Source of the DNA: Cryptomeria japonica
Lineage: Eukaryota; Streptophyta; Pinopsida; Cupressales; Cupressaceae
Length of the DNA: 64,000 bases
NCBI RefSeq assembly: GCF_030272615.1
Contig: NC_081414.1
Span: 915,563,648-915,627,647 of the forward strand
Direction of reading: 5' to 3'
Made by a program: the position numbers and the translations under genes. The notes under the pieces were generated by a model, which was given only the letters and a program-made list of their open reading frames with translations, searched no databases and was not told the origin of the DNA. Positions within the stretch are counted from its first letter, which is position 1, and each line of letters opens with the position of its first letter. Positions 11,201 through 23,995 of the stretch are shown here, in pieces.

Positions 11201-14100
11201 CAAATTCAATGATTTTTAAGTTGCTTCTTTTATGCTTGTTATCTAGAATCTTATATGAATCAATGAAATCAAGGGTTTTTGGTTCATATCTCTTCACTGT
11301 GTTGATGATTGTGAAAGAATTTCAGCTTCTTCTAAAGTAGATGATTAAATTTACTATCTTTATTCAAAGGGATTATATGTAGAGACCAAGTTATGAGATA
11401 CAGTTGTAAAAATTATTTCATGATGTGACTGATATGAAGAAAAACTTGCATATTATATTGTAATATCTATCCCAATGGACAAGGCATTGATCATAGTGAG
11501 TTACTATGGTATCGATTATGACAAAGAGAATTTTTTATCAAACAATATAGAAACACTTTTATTTTATTATTTTTTATTCTCAAGTATATAGGATAGTTAG
11601 TTCTCATTGTGATTAGAATTGTGTAGGGATGAAGGCCACATCCTATAAGGTTTAAAGTTTATTGACACACATAATAGTCTGATAACATATCTATAGTAGC
11701 ATCACATAAGCCTGTAAATATTCAAAGATGTTGAACTATAAGGGATATCCACCTTAGTTTAACAGAGCCTAAAGTACAAAGAGTATGATTAGTTTCGTAT
11801 CCCTAGATATTACTTTGTTAGTTGGTCCACTAATCCAAGGCCTTGAAGATTGAGATTGGCCTCTCATAGAGGTATTTTGGAGTAATCAGTTGGAAACACC
11901 AACAATGTTGAAGTTGTGTATCATTCTTTTTAGCTTCCTTAAGACATCAACATGTTGTTTTATTGACATATTAAGAGGGGAATACATATAACCCTCTTTG
12001 TACTATATTAATGATGTCTTATACAAGATTCTTCATTCCCAAAACCAAATGCAACCTTTTTATATGTGCTATATGAGAGTATACATTCTTGAAACTAGAC
12101 CAACAAGTCTTATGCGAGATGTTCTTGAAACTAGACGTATTTGTTTTTAATTTTAAGTCTCATACAAGTTGTTGTATTCTCAAAACTAGACCAACAATTT
12201 TATTTGAGATTCTTAACTCTTGAAACTAGATAGTAGCATATGCAACAGGTTGAGTGCAACTAGCATAACACAACTTACTAGACTATTACGACTCTCCTCC
12301 TCAGCATGCATCACTTAGAATAACACAATTTGCTAGACTATGGAATCCATATTCTTTGCTTTCTCTTCCCCATGATCTCATAGATTTTCTATTTGTAGAT
12401 CACGGTTCACCATTTCATTGCATGCTCTTGCACTTTTTATGTGATCTATTATGTTTTTTTGTGATAGCACTCCAAGAATGATATTAGTGGCTGAGATATT
12501 TTAATTGTCGAGGTCTCATCAACTATTTTGACTTGGAGCATTCTGTTTTTAGTACTAACCCCTTGTGTTGTGTGTCTTTTGTCTTTGTTTGGATTTTTGT
12601 GTTTACCTTGTTTTGTGTGTCCTTGCATGTGATTGTGTGAGTTAAGATCCTAATATTGTGGGCTTCGTTCCTTAAAATTAGCAATGTCTTATCTCCCTGT
12701 GATCTCAATCCTAATGTCTCCTTTCTCTCATAATTCTACTTTATTATGAGTATTTGCATAGGCTCATACTCTTGTTAAAGTGGGGGCTAAATGTCAAATT
12801 ACAAATTGTAACCAGTATAGTTTACACCTCATGTTTAGGCTCCTACTTTAGCATTTCATATCCTCGTCCCTTCACTAGGTTCGTTTTGGTCCCCTTCTCC
12901 AAGTCTTATGTCATGAACATCACTGAGTGGGCCCCATCTTAGAGGTCCCTTCCTAATTTGTAGATTGTTAGGTCCTATTTTTTGGAAGACCAAGGAATAG
13001 AGTGTCTTGGTCTTTTACCAAGGCACTCAAATGCCTCGGTCCCCCTTAAAGTGGCCCCAATTTGACATAAGACAGGCAATTTCCTTCCCCGATGGATTTT
13101 GGTCCTTGTGGCTATACTTGACCATTGGAGATTAGCTTAATTAGTAATTTACATAGGGAAGACTATATAAAGACATCTTATAAATTTATTTTGCCATAAT
13201 TTATCATACCCCATTATTTTTGCATCTATGAAGCATTCATCATTAATCATTTTTAGAGATTCAAGGCTAAATTTTATCCTTCAACCATTGTGGAGAAACA
13301 TTACATCAATATTCCTGAAAGAATGTGTGTGTGAGATGAAGGTTTCCATGTTCATATTTTTGTCATGCCATTACATTCAACATTTATGATTACATTGAAA
13401 GGGTATTGCATCAGCAATCCTTTCATTCACAAATCTGAGGTATATCTCCTTACCATTTACTTCAGTATTTATATTATTTCATTTAAGGTTAATACCTAAA
13501 CTCGGGTTTGAATTAAGGAAAACCCCTATGAACGACATTATTCTTCACTTTCAATGTGCAAGGAATAGGCTCAGGAGCTGTACTCAGGAATTTTGACAGT
13601 GTTGGCAATGAGGAATAGGTTCATCTTTTGATGGAAAAAAAATCAGAGGACTAGGGAAAATCTATATTACCTGGTCTCAAAAAATTAGGCCAAACTTCTA
13701 GGAATAGGTTTTAAAGATCTTATTATGCCTAGATCTAAGTTGGTGTCTCCATGGAATATGTATAGCAATCTATTTTCATCAGTTAGCTTCAATTATCCAT
13801 TGTTTTGTCTTAAATTCACAATTGCCAATCCATTTCAACTTAGAAAGAGGGAGACACCCAAGCTAGTGAATCCAATAGGAATTTCAACCCTTTCTTCATT
13901 TGGATTGTGGCAATATCTATTGGATTCGCCCCTCTTTTAATGTATGGTTTATTTGGTTAGTTAGTAGTTTTATTATCTTAGTTGGTGGAACTCTAGTTCT
14001 AAATTATACCATTAGAAGTGGAAGGTGTGCCGACATGGTGTGAATCTTCACACTTGTTTTGGGTTTCATGCTACATTTGTATAGGCCACCCTAATAGAGG
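8269..14100. other. Gene-poor spacer, no supported gene
   Basis: A+T-rich single-copy-looking DNA. Short open frames near 9,872-10,120 (82 codons), 11,083-11,340 and 13,725-13,940 show no motif I recognise, and 9,814-10,120 is open in overlapping frames on both strands. TGTAATGTCCC at 8,891 resembles some conifer LTR starts, but no partner end was found. Probably very old transposon remains. Confidence 0.4.
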
Positions 14101-14269
14101 ATATTGAAGATTTGGTTGATATATAAAAAACAAATTAACTGAGTAATAATGTGTGTGACTGATATAGATAGGAAAGTATGATTCAAGTTTAAGGTGATAT
14201 GTAAAATGTGAAGTTGATGCAAATCAATACAGAGGTCCAGATGTGATACAATGCAGTAATGAAGGTTGG

Positions 14270-14732
14270 ATCAGATGAGTATTGAGTTGTAAACTATTAT
14301 CTTCATATTGGTAGATGTCATTCCCTTGCAATTCAATCTCATATCTTTATTGTATATGAACAAATATTGTGTATCTTTCTCTAAAGAAGTGATCTTTAGT
14401 TGTGCAAGTCCTTTTGTATCTTTCCCTAAGGTTATTTGGCTTAGCTTGCAAGTACAGATCAATGAGGTCCTTGGCCTATGGAATAAATCTTTGTAAACAA
14501 ATTTCTTACATATATTGTTAGTGTCATTCTCACTATGGTTTTTTCCAATTTGGGTTTTGCAAGTAAAAGTATTTGTGTTCTTGTTTGGATTTACTTCTTG
14601 TTGCAATTATTCCCTTTCATGCATGTGTGATGAATGATGTTCTTAAAAACTTAATGGAATGAATGATTTAATTTGATCAATTTTTTGTATGTTTATTCAT
14701 CCCCCACTCTCAGCATGCAGTAGTGTTCAACA
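14270..14732 (+). mobile_element. Copia-type LTR remnant, plus orientation
   Basis: Shares the layout of the LTR that ends at 20,818: a CTCACTATGGTTTTTTCC stretch followed by TTTGGGTTTTGCAAGTAAAA and TTTGTGTTCTTG, closing with GTGTTCAACA at 14,732. No primer-binding site follows, so it is a solo or truncated LTR. The left boundary is not defined. Fossil. Confidence 0.5.
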
Positions 14733-15039
14733 TATGTCTATGAAAAATAAATATTCCCAACATAAGAGAAAATTAGAACACACACTAACATTTCCCATTA
14801 TTTTATATTAGATCCATCTTCTAGACTTTTGTTGATTAGAGTTTTGCCCAACTTGGGCCAACCTAGTCTTTCCCAAGTGGTTTCTAGAATACTATTAAGA
14901 TCCACACCTAAATCTAGCTTAAAATGTTTTAATTTAAGATTATTAAGATGTGATGTAATCAAGAAAAAATCCATTCTTCTAGCTTTAATCCTCTATTATT
15001 CTATGGATATTTTTTTTCTTTATTGAACAATACTCTCCT

Positions 15040-16560
15040 ATTTTTTTCAACTTGACTAGTAAATCTTTTTGTTTGGCCAAACAAGCTAATATTTTAAGCA
15101 TCATCACTTTTGCTTCTAAAAATAGGTTGCATCATTATTCTTCTATTGTAGGAGATGTTAGTTTGCATCTCTATAATCCTATCATATTGTTTCTTTTTGG
15201 ACTATAATTAGTCATATTATTCCTCTTCTGGTTTGATCTCTTCATTGACTTCTTCAATGATTGTTTTCTTATTTCTTCTAGTATTAGTTTCTCTGCACAT
15301 TAAGACTATAGATTTGTTCTTCTTATAACTAGACTTCTTCTTCTTTGACATCAACATGTACTATTCTTCTATAGAATAATCCCCATTTGAGGTGTCAGAT
15401 TATTAGTTATCTATGCATTGATATCTTCTCACATGCTGCAATGGAATTTTTCTTAAATTACTATTGCTCCTCTATTTCTCCAAAATTCATCGCTCTTTGA
15501 ATTCAATAGAAAATTCTTAAAATATTAATGTGCTCTTTCACATTTGAATAGGTCACGTGTATCATACCCAAAAAAAGAATATATTTCTTCTTCTCCAACT
15601 AATATTTAGTCGCAAAATGACCTAATTTTATAAAATAGTAATAGGTTGCATCACTTCTCCAATGGTTTCTTCTTTCACATGCTCTTCTACCTACACAGTT
15701 AGTCTATTTATTTCTTCTATATAGTTATGTGAAGGATTATATTTCAATGCATATGTATTTCTATTATTTCTCAATTATGTTCATCTATATCTTGCATCAT
15801 TGACATATAAGGATTTATCTACAAAACCTTTAACATAAGCCATATTCCTTTCTATTTCCTCATTAGAGTCATGTTGTAATGGACATTTGGAGTTTGGATG
15901 GTCAAATTTTTGGATGCATAACTCATTGGCAAGTCAATTCTCTATGAGTTGATTGTCCCAATCACCACAAGTTCCCTAATATAATGAGTTTGACTGGATC
16001 AAAAATATTTTAAATTCAACTTGTGAAGCAACTACTATTCATTATCCTTAATATTTGTGACATTCAAACAAAGCATGTCCTCTTGAACAGTTTGAACATT
16101 GTATTTTTTAGATTTATTTACTTATTTTATAGTCATTATACCATTTTGTAGTGTTAACTATTTCATTGCCAATTGTAATTTCTCAAGGGCCTCTTTCTAC
16201 CAATCCTTACCTACTTTACATCATGACTGTGCCTCAATGTGGTAGGTCATAATTATAACATCCATATAAGTGTCAAAATTTATTCCATCTAATGATGCTT
16301 TTATATCTTTTTATAATCTAATGAACCATTCAATGTTTTGGCATTTAGTAAAATGTTATTCCACTTTCCTTAAATCATTTGTCATATGTGTTAATTAACT
16401 CATCTTCCTTGAAAAGAGGTCTCTCATTTTTCTTATACTTTCTATAAGGATACTCAAAGTATCAAGTTTTTCTTGGAAATACTTCTTAACTTCTTCCCGA
16501 ATTTCTCCTCTTTGGGGTATGTGTTTCTATGTAGGTCTAGTGTGTCCTTCTGCAAGGAAG
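15040..16560 (-). mobile_element. Decayed retrotransposon gag with zinc-knuckle
   Basis: Read on the minus strand, 16,062-16,101 encodes a cysteine-histidine cluster of the form C-x2-C-x3-H-x4-C, close to the CCHC knuckle of Ty1/copia nucleocapsids. About 150 bases downstream in minus sense (15,870-15,930) is an FDHPNSKCPLQHDS-like stretch of the kind that follows such knuckles in plant gag proteins, judged from memory. The region is heavily decayed with many breaks. Assignment to copia is inference from the knuckle and the neighbouring LTR debris. Confidence 0.4.
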
Positions 16561-16789
16561 CCAAAAATTATAATAACTTAACCTTTGTTAGAAAAATGGT
16601 GTCCTAACCTTGCATATACATTAGATTAATATTTTACGTAAGTATTCATTTGAGCATAGATTTATCTAAAATTCTCTTCAAACCTTAAGATTATCTATAT
16701 AAGAATTATCATAAGTTTTCATTGCAACATCATGATTGGTTTAAAGATATTAAAGTATCCATTTTTTAAAATGTTGAATGAGATCTTCA

Positions 16790-17345
16790 AAGTTGATTTT
16801 GGAGGTCTTAGAGGCTTTGGATGGGCCCAAAAGTGGTCATTAGAAATGTTTAACATTATTTTTTGATAAACTATTTCACAAGCTTTTCAAGGCTTCAAAC
16901 GGTTCGTCAATTGGACACCTAGTTCAAAAGTTATGGCCTCTAAAAGTTGGGTCTACTAAAATAGGAAATATAAAAATGTGTTGGACACATAAATGAGGTA
17001 TAAAAGGGAGTTGCACATGTTCATATGTGTATTGAAATATCATTGGTCATCTTATATTGGAGATAAGATTGGTGCCATTGTTGGGTGGTTTTAGCACATG
17101 GTTTTATAATATCGTTTGACGGTTTCATGTATTGTATCTCCTATATTTTAAGTGTTTGAGATGGAGGTTGTGTGTAAGAGTCTTATATCTATTTAGTCAC
17201 CTCCAAATGTATATTTAATGATGCTCCTTTTAGAAGCTTGTTCTACATGTATATTGTATTATGTTGTTGATTTCTGAATATTGTATTGGATGGCTTTTGT
17301 AGTGTGGGTTTTTTCTCTGGAAAGGTTTGTTCCCACCTAAATCAT
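16790..17345 (+). mobile_element. Copia-type LTR-like fragment, second family
   Basis: The right end has GTGGGTTTTTTCTCTGG followed by AAAGGTTTGTTCCCACC, the layout seen near the 3' end of many plant copia LTRs. Upstream, near 16,920, is a CAAAAGTTATGGCCTCTAAA stretch that recurs in a related form near 44,882. Neither boundary is clear and no primer-binding site follows. Low-confidence fossil. Confidence 0.35.
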
Positions 17346-18654
17346 TATATTGATGTATGCATGTTTTTCATGTTTATTTATGTTAATTTTCTCTAACCTT
17401 CATAAAGATATGTAAACTTTTACATCACTCTCCTCTCATGAGGCATACACTAAGGAAATAGTGTCGCATATTATTAAAATCAAATTTATCCTTCTTTCTC
17501 CTTCTATATTCGATTTAAAATTTTAAAAATTTGAGTATATACTTGCTACCCTTTATAAAATCTAACTAAGGTTCCAACAATATAAAAAATGCTAGCTAGA
17601 AAAATGGAGATCACATGACAAAATTCTTAACCCGAAATACTTTCTATATGTTATATTTATATCCTGGACATAGTTATACAAAGGGAGTAAGGAGTTCACT
17701 TAGACAATGCACTAATTAGTTAATAGATTCTGAAGGATGAGATATTTAATACACATAGCATAAAATATATCTTTAATTGTACTATATTGGTATTATCAAG
17801 ATCAATCATGTACTTTCATCTCATCTTTATATCTCCTTTTATACACACATATCCTATATTATACCTTCTATCTTCTATACATACATTTTTTCTTATTCCT
17901 TCATTTCTATACTTTGTCACATATATCTTTTGTTATACAAATATCTAGCAAATGGGATGTGACCCATCTATTCTATCCTTATTCTAGACGATGTCTTTCT
18001 AGTCTCAACTCCACAAAATCTTTGCAATGCAGCGTGGTAGATTTTGTGTTGACTTTTTCTGCAATTTATCCTTTCCTTCTAATAGTTAGCTTAGCATGTC
18101 TAGCTTCGACAAAATAAAAAAGGAAATAACCCTAGTTAGGTTTTGAATTGTGACAAGGAAAATCCTATGTTAGGTACAAGATTTGCCAACCTATTGCTAT
18201 AGCATGCTTTCAATGGGGATCCTACCAAAGATTCTAACGAAAAACAAACATTATTAAAAGATGGAACAAATAGCCTAACATTATGCAATGCAATAGAAAA
18301 CATGACCCATGAAATTCCTTAAGAACAAACTTTAACTAATGCTTTGATGGTGGTTCCATTCTTTATCAGTATCAAACATTCAACTCCAACAATAGAAATT
18401 GCAAACGGAAGAAAGATTCAGACTATTTAGAAAGAGCAAAAAATGCCACATTATAATAAATGAAAAAAATATATATCTCCTATTTTTTTTGGTAAAAGAA
18501 GAACCTATACATCAAAGAAAGAATAATGATTAAAGCTATTCTAAAACCACAAAGGTGGAGTTAAGGTATTACTAAAATTCTATTTAACGTAAATTAAATG
18601 TTAATATTATTTTTGACGAGATGTATTTTGAGTAATAAATATAGCAATTTGAAT
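17346..18654. other. A+T-rich spacer, no supported gene
   Basis: Short open frames near 17,777-18,117 are A+T/pyrimidine-driven and show no domain. I see nothing else assignable. Confidence 0.4.
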
Positions 18655-19150
18655 GTCCCTCAAAATTTAGCCGTGCTACTCATGGTTTCTTGTTTAACAC
18701 ACTATTCGATTGAATAGGCGACTGCTCCCTCTTCAACTTCTTAGATGTTACATTTTCTTGTTAGATGTTACTGCTCCCTCTACAACACATCGCAAGTCTA
18801 AAGCGTTGTTTTCAGTGCATTGAATATCTTTTGCCATGTGCCAATGAATTATTCAGAAATCGATGACTTACTCACGTTGAAACAAAAAAAACAAGAAAAA
18901 GATTTAGTTGTAGATTATTAGATATCAAATGAAAAGCTTCTGTTTAAAGTCAATCAGCGTGTATCTAGAAGAGATCAGTCTGGTTTCAAATAAGTCCTTA
19001 ACAGTGGAGTATGAAAGGGTCATGGACACCGACAGATAGTTGGAAAGGCCCTTTGATGTTTATTTCCCACCATCAATCGCTAGCTCTTACGTCTGGGTAT
19101 TGACCTTTTTTTTTGTCAATCCCTCATTCACGGAATTTCCGTCACTGAGA
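18655..19150 (+). repeat. Conserved block, copy 1 of 3
   Basis: Shares an ordered series of short conserved words with 22,830-23,285 and 42,570-42,870: TTTAGCCGTGCTA near the start, CGTTGTTTTCAGT, TTTGCCATGTGCC, a TTGTAGATTATTAG stretch, GTCCTTAAC, GACACCGA, a TTCCCACCA stretch, and AGCTCTTACGTCTGGGTAT followed by a GTCAAT stretch. No long reading frame runs through it, and order and spacing are kept while intervening bases differ. It could be a duplicated promoter or 5' region, or a non-autonomous element. It is not the laccase promoter at 38,000-38,190, which shares none of these words. Confidence 0.6.
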
Positions 19151-19518
19151 TTCACTCGTTTGGATTCACAAAATTATTTTTAGTTGCTTTCTGATTTATG
19201 CATCTTTTACATGTCTGTCATTCTTTATAGGAAAGGAAAGGAAAGGATCTTTTGTGGTCCACAATGTCAACAATCTGCATATGGATCTATAGATGGCTTA
19301 CAACAATATGGGACTACCCCAAACTAAACCTCATGGTGATTGGGAGATTAAGTCTCCATCTTAAGCTTTGTGTTTAAACATAGCATCTTCACCTGAATCA
19401 AAGGTGATTGATAAAGACTATTGAAAATAAATAATTCATTGCTTCGAATAACAATTATTCCTTCAAAATGAATGAAATAGATTTAATTTGTAATTGATTT
19501 CTTAAGAATCTCTTTAGG

Positions 19519-20818
19519 TGTTGAAGTTAGTTGTTGATTTGTAACTTCAACAATTTAGATGTTGAAGTTAGTTGTTGCAGTTTGTTGACAGTGAGGTTGT
19601 CTGTTAGGACCGGTCTGGAGAATTCTTTGCATTAATCCACTAAGTTGATTTTAAGTGTTGCATCTTGGAGGACATGTTCATATTGTTATGCAATATTCCA
19701 CTTCACAATTCCAATTTTGGATTGCTCCACAAGTGAAGTTATGTTGTTTAGTTGTTTGGTGTTATAAATTGTGTTCATCTCTATCCAACTCAGTTAGTTC
19801 ATCTTATTTGGATTGTACTCTTTTGGTCCAGATATGCGATGGAGATTGAGTTAAGGTGCTTTTATGGTTCATGTTGTGGTGTATGAAGATCCAAATTAAT
19901 TACTTTTTATTGGATAATTTTTTTGAGTCGAGTGGTTAACATGCTTTACTATTTATCTATATGTTTCTTTTGATGCTAACTTCAGAGGATGTATTCTTGT
20001 GTGTGGTTCATTGGAATTGACTTAGGATATTACGTATTGTGATGTATTTGAGCCCTCTTTATCTCCTAGAGTGAACTGCATGTAATGGAATTGCTCATGG
20101 TAGCTGAATTTGTGTAAATTATATTTATTCTATTTTTGGCTGACCTAGTTCAGAGTTTTTGGTGAATAAGGTGATATAAATAGATGTGAGGATGTGTGAA
20201 TTGGTGTGTGGATTGATTCAAAGTATTGTGGAAGTATATGTAGGAAGCAAAAGTGCAAATATCAGTTTGTGATGAGCTTTGATGATTATATATTTCAGTA
20301 TGACAGTGTTTTGAGGCAAAATGTTTGAGTTATGTTTGGCATTATATTGGTCGCATGAACTAGAAGTTTAAGGACAATTTCATGATCAAGAGATCTTATT
20401 CATTTCAATTCATCATTCCTCCATATCTTTTAGAAGATAGTAAGTCCTTTTCGCAACTTGTGCAAATCTATATCTTGCCTTAGATTCATGTGTCTCCACT
20501 TGCAATTTTATTGTATCTTGCACTAAAGTTGTGCACCTTAGCCTGCAATTCCAAATTAGGAGTAATGATCTTCCCTGGCATTGTTCCTAAAACATTGTAT
20601 TCAATTATTTATATAGTGAGTTCAATTCTCACCATGATTTTTTCCATTTGGGGTTTTCCATGCAAAAAATTGGTGTTCATGTGTTTGGTATTTTTTGTTT
20701 CATCTTTCATTGATTCTTAGTTGATTAAAGATAATTGATATGTGTTTTCAATTGAAGAAAGTTTAAAGGTTTTCTAAAGATTGTTCACTGCCCTCTGATT
20801 CTTGTGGTGTGTTCAACA
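19519..20818 (+). mobile_element. Ty1/copia LTR, plus orientation
   Basis: Ends in GTGTTCAACA at 20,818, followed two bases later by TGGTATCAAAGCC, a primer-binding site for initiator methionine tRNA as in plant copia elements. The LTR also contains an ATTTGGGGTTTTCCATGC stretch and a CCTCTTTATCTCCTAGAG stretch. Both are found on the minus strand at 23,996-25,056, so the two are inverted copies of one LTR family. The left end is placed at a TGTTGAAG near 19,519, but a short local duplication at 19,519-19,575 makes this uncertain. Fossil. Confidence 0.65.
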
Positions 20819-20819
20819 A

Positions 20820-21104
20820 TTGGTATCAAAGCCAAGTTCCTCTAGGAAAATCTTAATCACTTGAGAAAGGTCAAAGATGGTGCAAGATAGTGGTAAAAAA
20901 GTACCAAAGTTTGATGGTTCAAATTACTCTTTTTGGAAGGAGAAAATGGAATCTTATTTGGATCCCATGTCATTTGGAATATGGGAAGCTATTAAGGATC
21001 ATTATACTCCTCTAATTGATGCTCCTTCTACTCCACATGAGATTAGGTTGTATGAAAATAATGGCAAAGCAAGAAATGTGCTTATCAATGTTTTCAGTGA
21101 TTGA
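20820..21104 (+). mobile_element. Copia primer-binding site and start of gag
   Basis: The primer-binding site TGGTATCAAAGCC lies at 20,821. The gag start codon follows at 20,877 and opens a 75-codon frame with KFDGSNYSFWKEKMESYL, the hallmark N-terminus of plant Ty1/copia gag. Sequence after 21,104 has no recognisable gag or pol, so the element is broken and only its 5' end survives. Expected product in an intact relative: capsid precursor. Confidence 0.75.
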
Positions 21105-22829
21105 ATGGTATTGATTGTTCCTCAAATGTTGTAGGAAGAGAGAAGATGATTGAACTAAGAGAGATGAAAAATGAACAGTGATAAATTTAAGAAACCCCCT
21201 CTCAAATGATTGTATAAAATATTGGCAAATATTTATTTTAAAAAATAATAATAATTTTTATTAGCAAATCTTTGCTTTTTTAAAGAAAAATAGTAATTTT
21301 ATCGTCGAATTTTTTGATATCAATTTTTTTGGTAGAAAATACTGGTAAATCTAAAAAAATAATATGAGTATGCATTAATTACTATTGCAAATCCTTTCAT
21401 TTAAAAAAACTAGTTTTTTAAAGAAAAGTAAAGGCCTGAAAGTGCAAATCACTAATGAGTTTAAGGGGGACTCTACTTTATTTAGTTTCTACCATTAACT
21501 TAAAATAATCTAATAGTCCTCTTTGTATTTTTTGAGATAAAACGTATCAACAATTTGTAATTCTCATTGGGTCAAAAATTGCTTTTAGGCCATTGGTTTT
21601 CATTGAGGTCAACAATTCAAAAGCAATTTCAAACCCCATGAACATTACAACTTGCAGGTTTAATTTACCTCATGGAATACAATGAAGGTCATTAGATTAT
21701 ATTTTAAATCAATGGTGACAACTAAAATTGTTGATATAACCCTAAAGTAACTAATAACTATGATGCATTATTGACAAATAAATTTAGATTTTTACAATAA
21801 ATTATAAAATGTTAGTGAATCTGATCCAATCATGTATCAAATATTGTTGCAAATCTTTGAGTTAAAAAAGTTAATAAAATAAATTCTCTAGTGATTTAAA
21901 TAACACTAAAATAAAAATTTGTAAAAATGAGACGATTTCGGTCACCTTAAAAGCAGAGATTATTAACCAAATTTTGATTCCCAAATTTAAAAAAATAGTC
22001 AACTCATGAATATTAGCCACTAAAAATGAATGCAACTAAATAAGAACACAAACAACAAATTTTGTAAAATATGTATTTAGAGTACTCAAGAGAAGAAAAT
22101 AAATAAGACCATTTTACTAAAATTTGAATTTGAATTTTAGAAAACAAAAGTTCAAATTTACAATTGCCGTCTCAACATTAAAATGACATTTGGTAGTCAA
22201 GCAAACACATCTAAGTAAACAAGGACTATATGGAGGTAATATATAGGGAAGTTTAATAAATATTAGAATCAGATTAATGTATTGTACCATGTGCATATAA
22301 AAATAATACCAGAGCTAAGTATTTGAGAATATCAATGTATGGTGATAATTAAAAAATAATTAAATAAAATGAAACCAACCTCATACAAAATTGATGTTCT
22401 TATCAATATTCATATGTGTTTATATATTTCTGAAAATAAACAAACAATTTTACCATCACAAACACATACAAAAGATATTAAAGAAAGTTGAATGTATTTT
22501 GACATTTAATAACACAAATTATCTATTTAGTTAATAAATTAAATATAGGTTAAAATCGGCCAGCCTTAAACCCCACACACTAAGCAACATATTAGGTCTA
22601 GAGAATGTTAGTCAATTCTAAGTATTTTAACACTTTTAAGCTTAGAAATGTATTCTTAATATGACCACGCACATTATGCAACATATTAAGCCTAGAAAAT
22701 ATCTGTCAACTCTGAATGTTTAACATTTTTATGCCTACAAATATAAACTTAATGTGTGAGATTTAAACCATTGGTAAAATTGATGATAATTATACTGTAC
22801 AATGAATAGAAGAAGTTGAGACTTCCTCG
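21105..22829. other. A+T-rich spacer with a two-copy tandem repeat
   Basis: No gene. A diverged tandem duplication of about 91 bp lies at 22,574-22,664 and 22,665-22,755. Each unit carries GCAACATATTA, then a TAG or AAG word followed by CCTAGA or TCTAGA, and ends in a TTAATATG or TTAATGTG stretch. The rest is A+T-rich and unassigned. Confidence 0.45.
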
Positions 22830-23285
22830 GAGTATTTAGCCGTGCTAGTCAATGTATCTCTTTGAGACTCCGTCTGATGCCAAGATTCTTGCTTCCGAAC
22901 AGCACTTGGGCAATCTCAAACGTTGTTTTCAGTACGTTTACTATCGTTTGCCGTGTTCCACTAAATGAGTTATTCTGAGATCTATTAATTGTTCACGTTA
23001 TAAGAAACTAATCAGAAGATGATAAAGTTGTAGATTTTATTAAATTTTTCTACGTATGAGATACGAAAATCATCAGTTGGTGGTTTGATATAAGTCCTTA
23101 ACAAAAGACAAAGGAATTAGCATAGACACCGAACGATGATAGACACCTTTTAATGTTCATTCCCACCAACCATTAGTAGTTCTTACGTGTGGGTATCTAT
23201 CAATTCCCATAAACAGGTTTTGCTTATCATTTCATATCATAACGTGTGGGTATTACCTTATCTGTCAATTCCCGGTCTTTGTGAT
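22830..23285 (+). repeat. Conserved block, copy 2 of 3
   Basis: Second copy of the block at 18,655-19,150, in the same orientation. It carries ATTTAGCCGTGCTAGTCA, CGTTGTTTTCAGTACGTT, TTTGCCGTGTTCCACTAA, GTTGTAGATTTTATTA, GTCCTTAACAAA, ACACCGAACGATG, TTCATTCCCACCAACCA and TTCTTACGTGTGGGTAT. The last word plus the GTCAATTCCC that follows it occur twice in this copy (about 23,184-23,212 and 23,241-23,274), a local partial duplication. No coding frame. Confidence 0.6.
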
Positions 23286-23995
23286 CAAAAGAAGATTTGC
23301 AATGTATTTTCATTCAACTTCTATAGGTCACCTTCTTGAGTACAATAGTAGAGAGACAACGATCAGTGTTTAAATTTACATTCATATAAATTCGTATAAT
23401 AGGATACAGTTTGTAGGGCGGCTTCCCGAATTGAATAAATTGTTTCAAAACGATTTGTAAGGAAAAGGAGAAAGAAATTATAGGATATCTCATGAAGATC
23501 TAGCTTCTAAAATTTTGAAGGCTATCTTTCAAATTATGTCCTTCATTTTCAAACTGGTCATATGTGATGAAGATTTAGACAAAAGTATAATTTGAACATT
23601 GATAATTTTGACATGCCTAATAGGATTTGAAGAATTATTAAAGCTTGATATTTATTTCATTATATGAATAAGAGGCCTACAACTAGATCACATATAGCTT
23701 CCAACATTTGGATCTTAGTTCACCCTTTGGCTATTACTCATAGAATGAAAATTGTTCAACCAACTCCACCACTGCCCACTCTAATGGTGGCCTAACAAGT
23801 CCCTAGAACCTCTGTAAATTGGAATAGTGACAATCCATTGATCTTTATAGTTCCTCTAGCTACTTGGGACCCTATTCTTACAAACTCTCTTAGACATGAG
23901 GACTTAAAAACACCAACCAAGCATCTATAAGAATGTAGTGGAAATATGCATTATACATTTTATCATAGAATAAAATATAGCTTTGACGTTACTTA
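23286..23995. other. Spacer, no supported gene
   Basis: A short stretch around 23,680-23,950 looks like a decayed coding sequence in composition, but no frame stays open and no motif is recognisable. Confidence 0.3.

Noticed and set aside
18655-19150. Conserved block as an extra laccase promoter
   Set aside because: Shares no words with the promoters at 38,000-38,190 or 63,700-63,908, and no laccase exon follows any copy.
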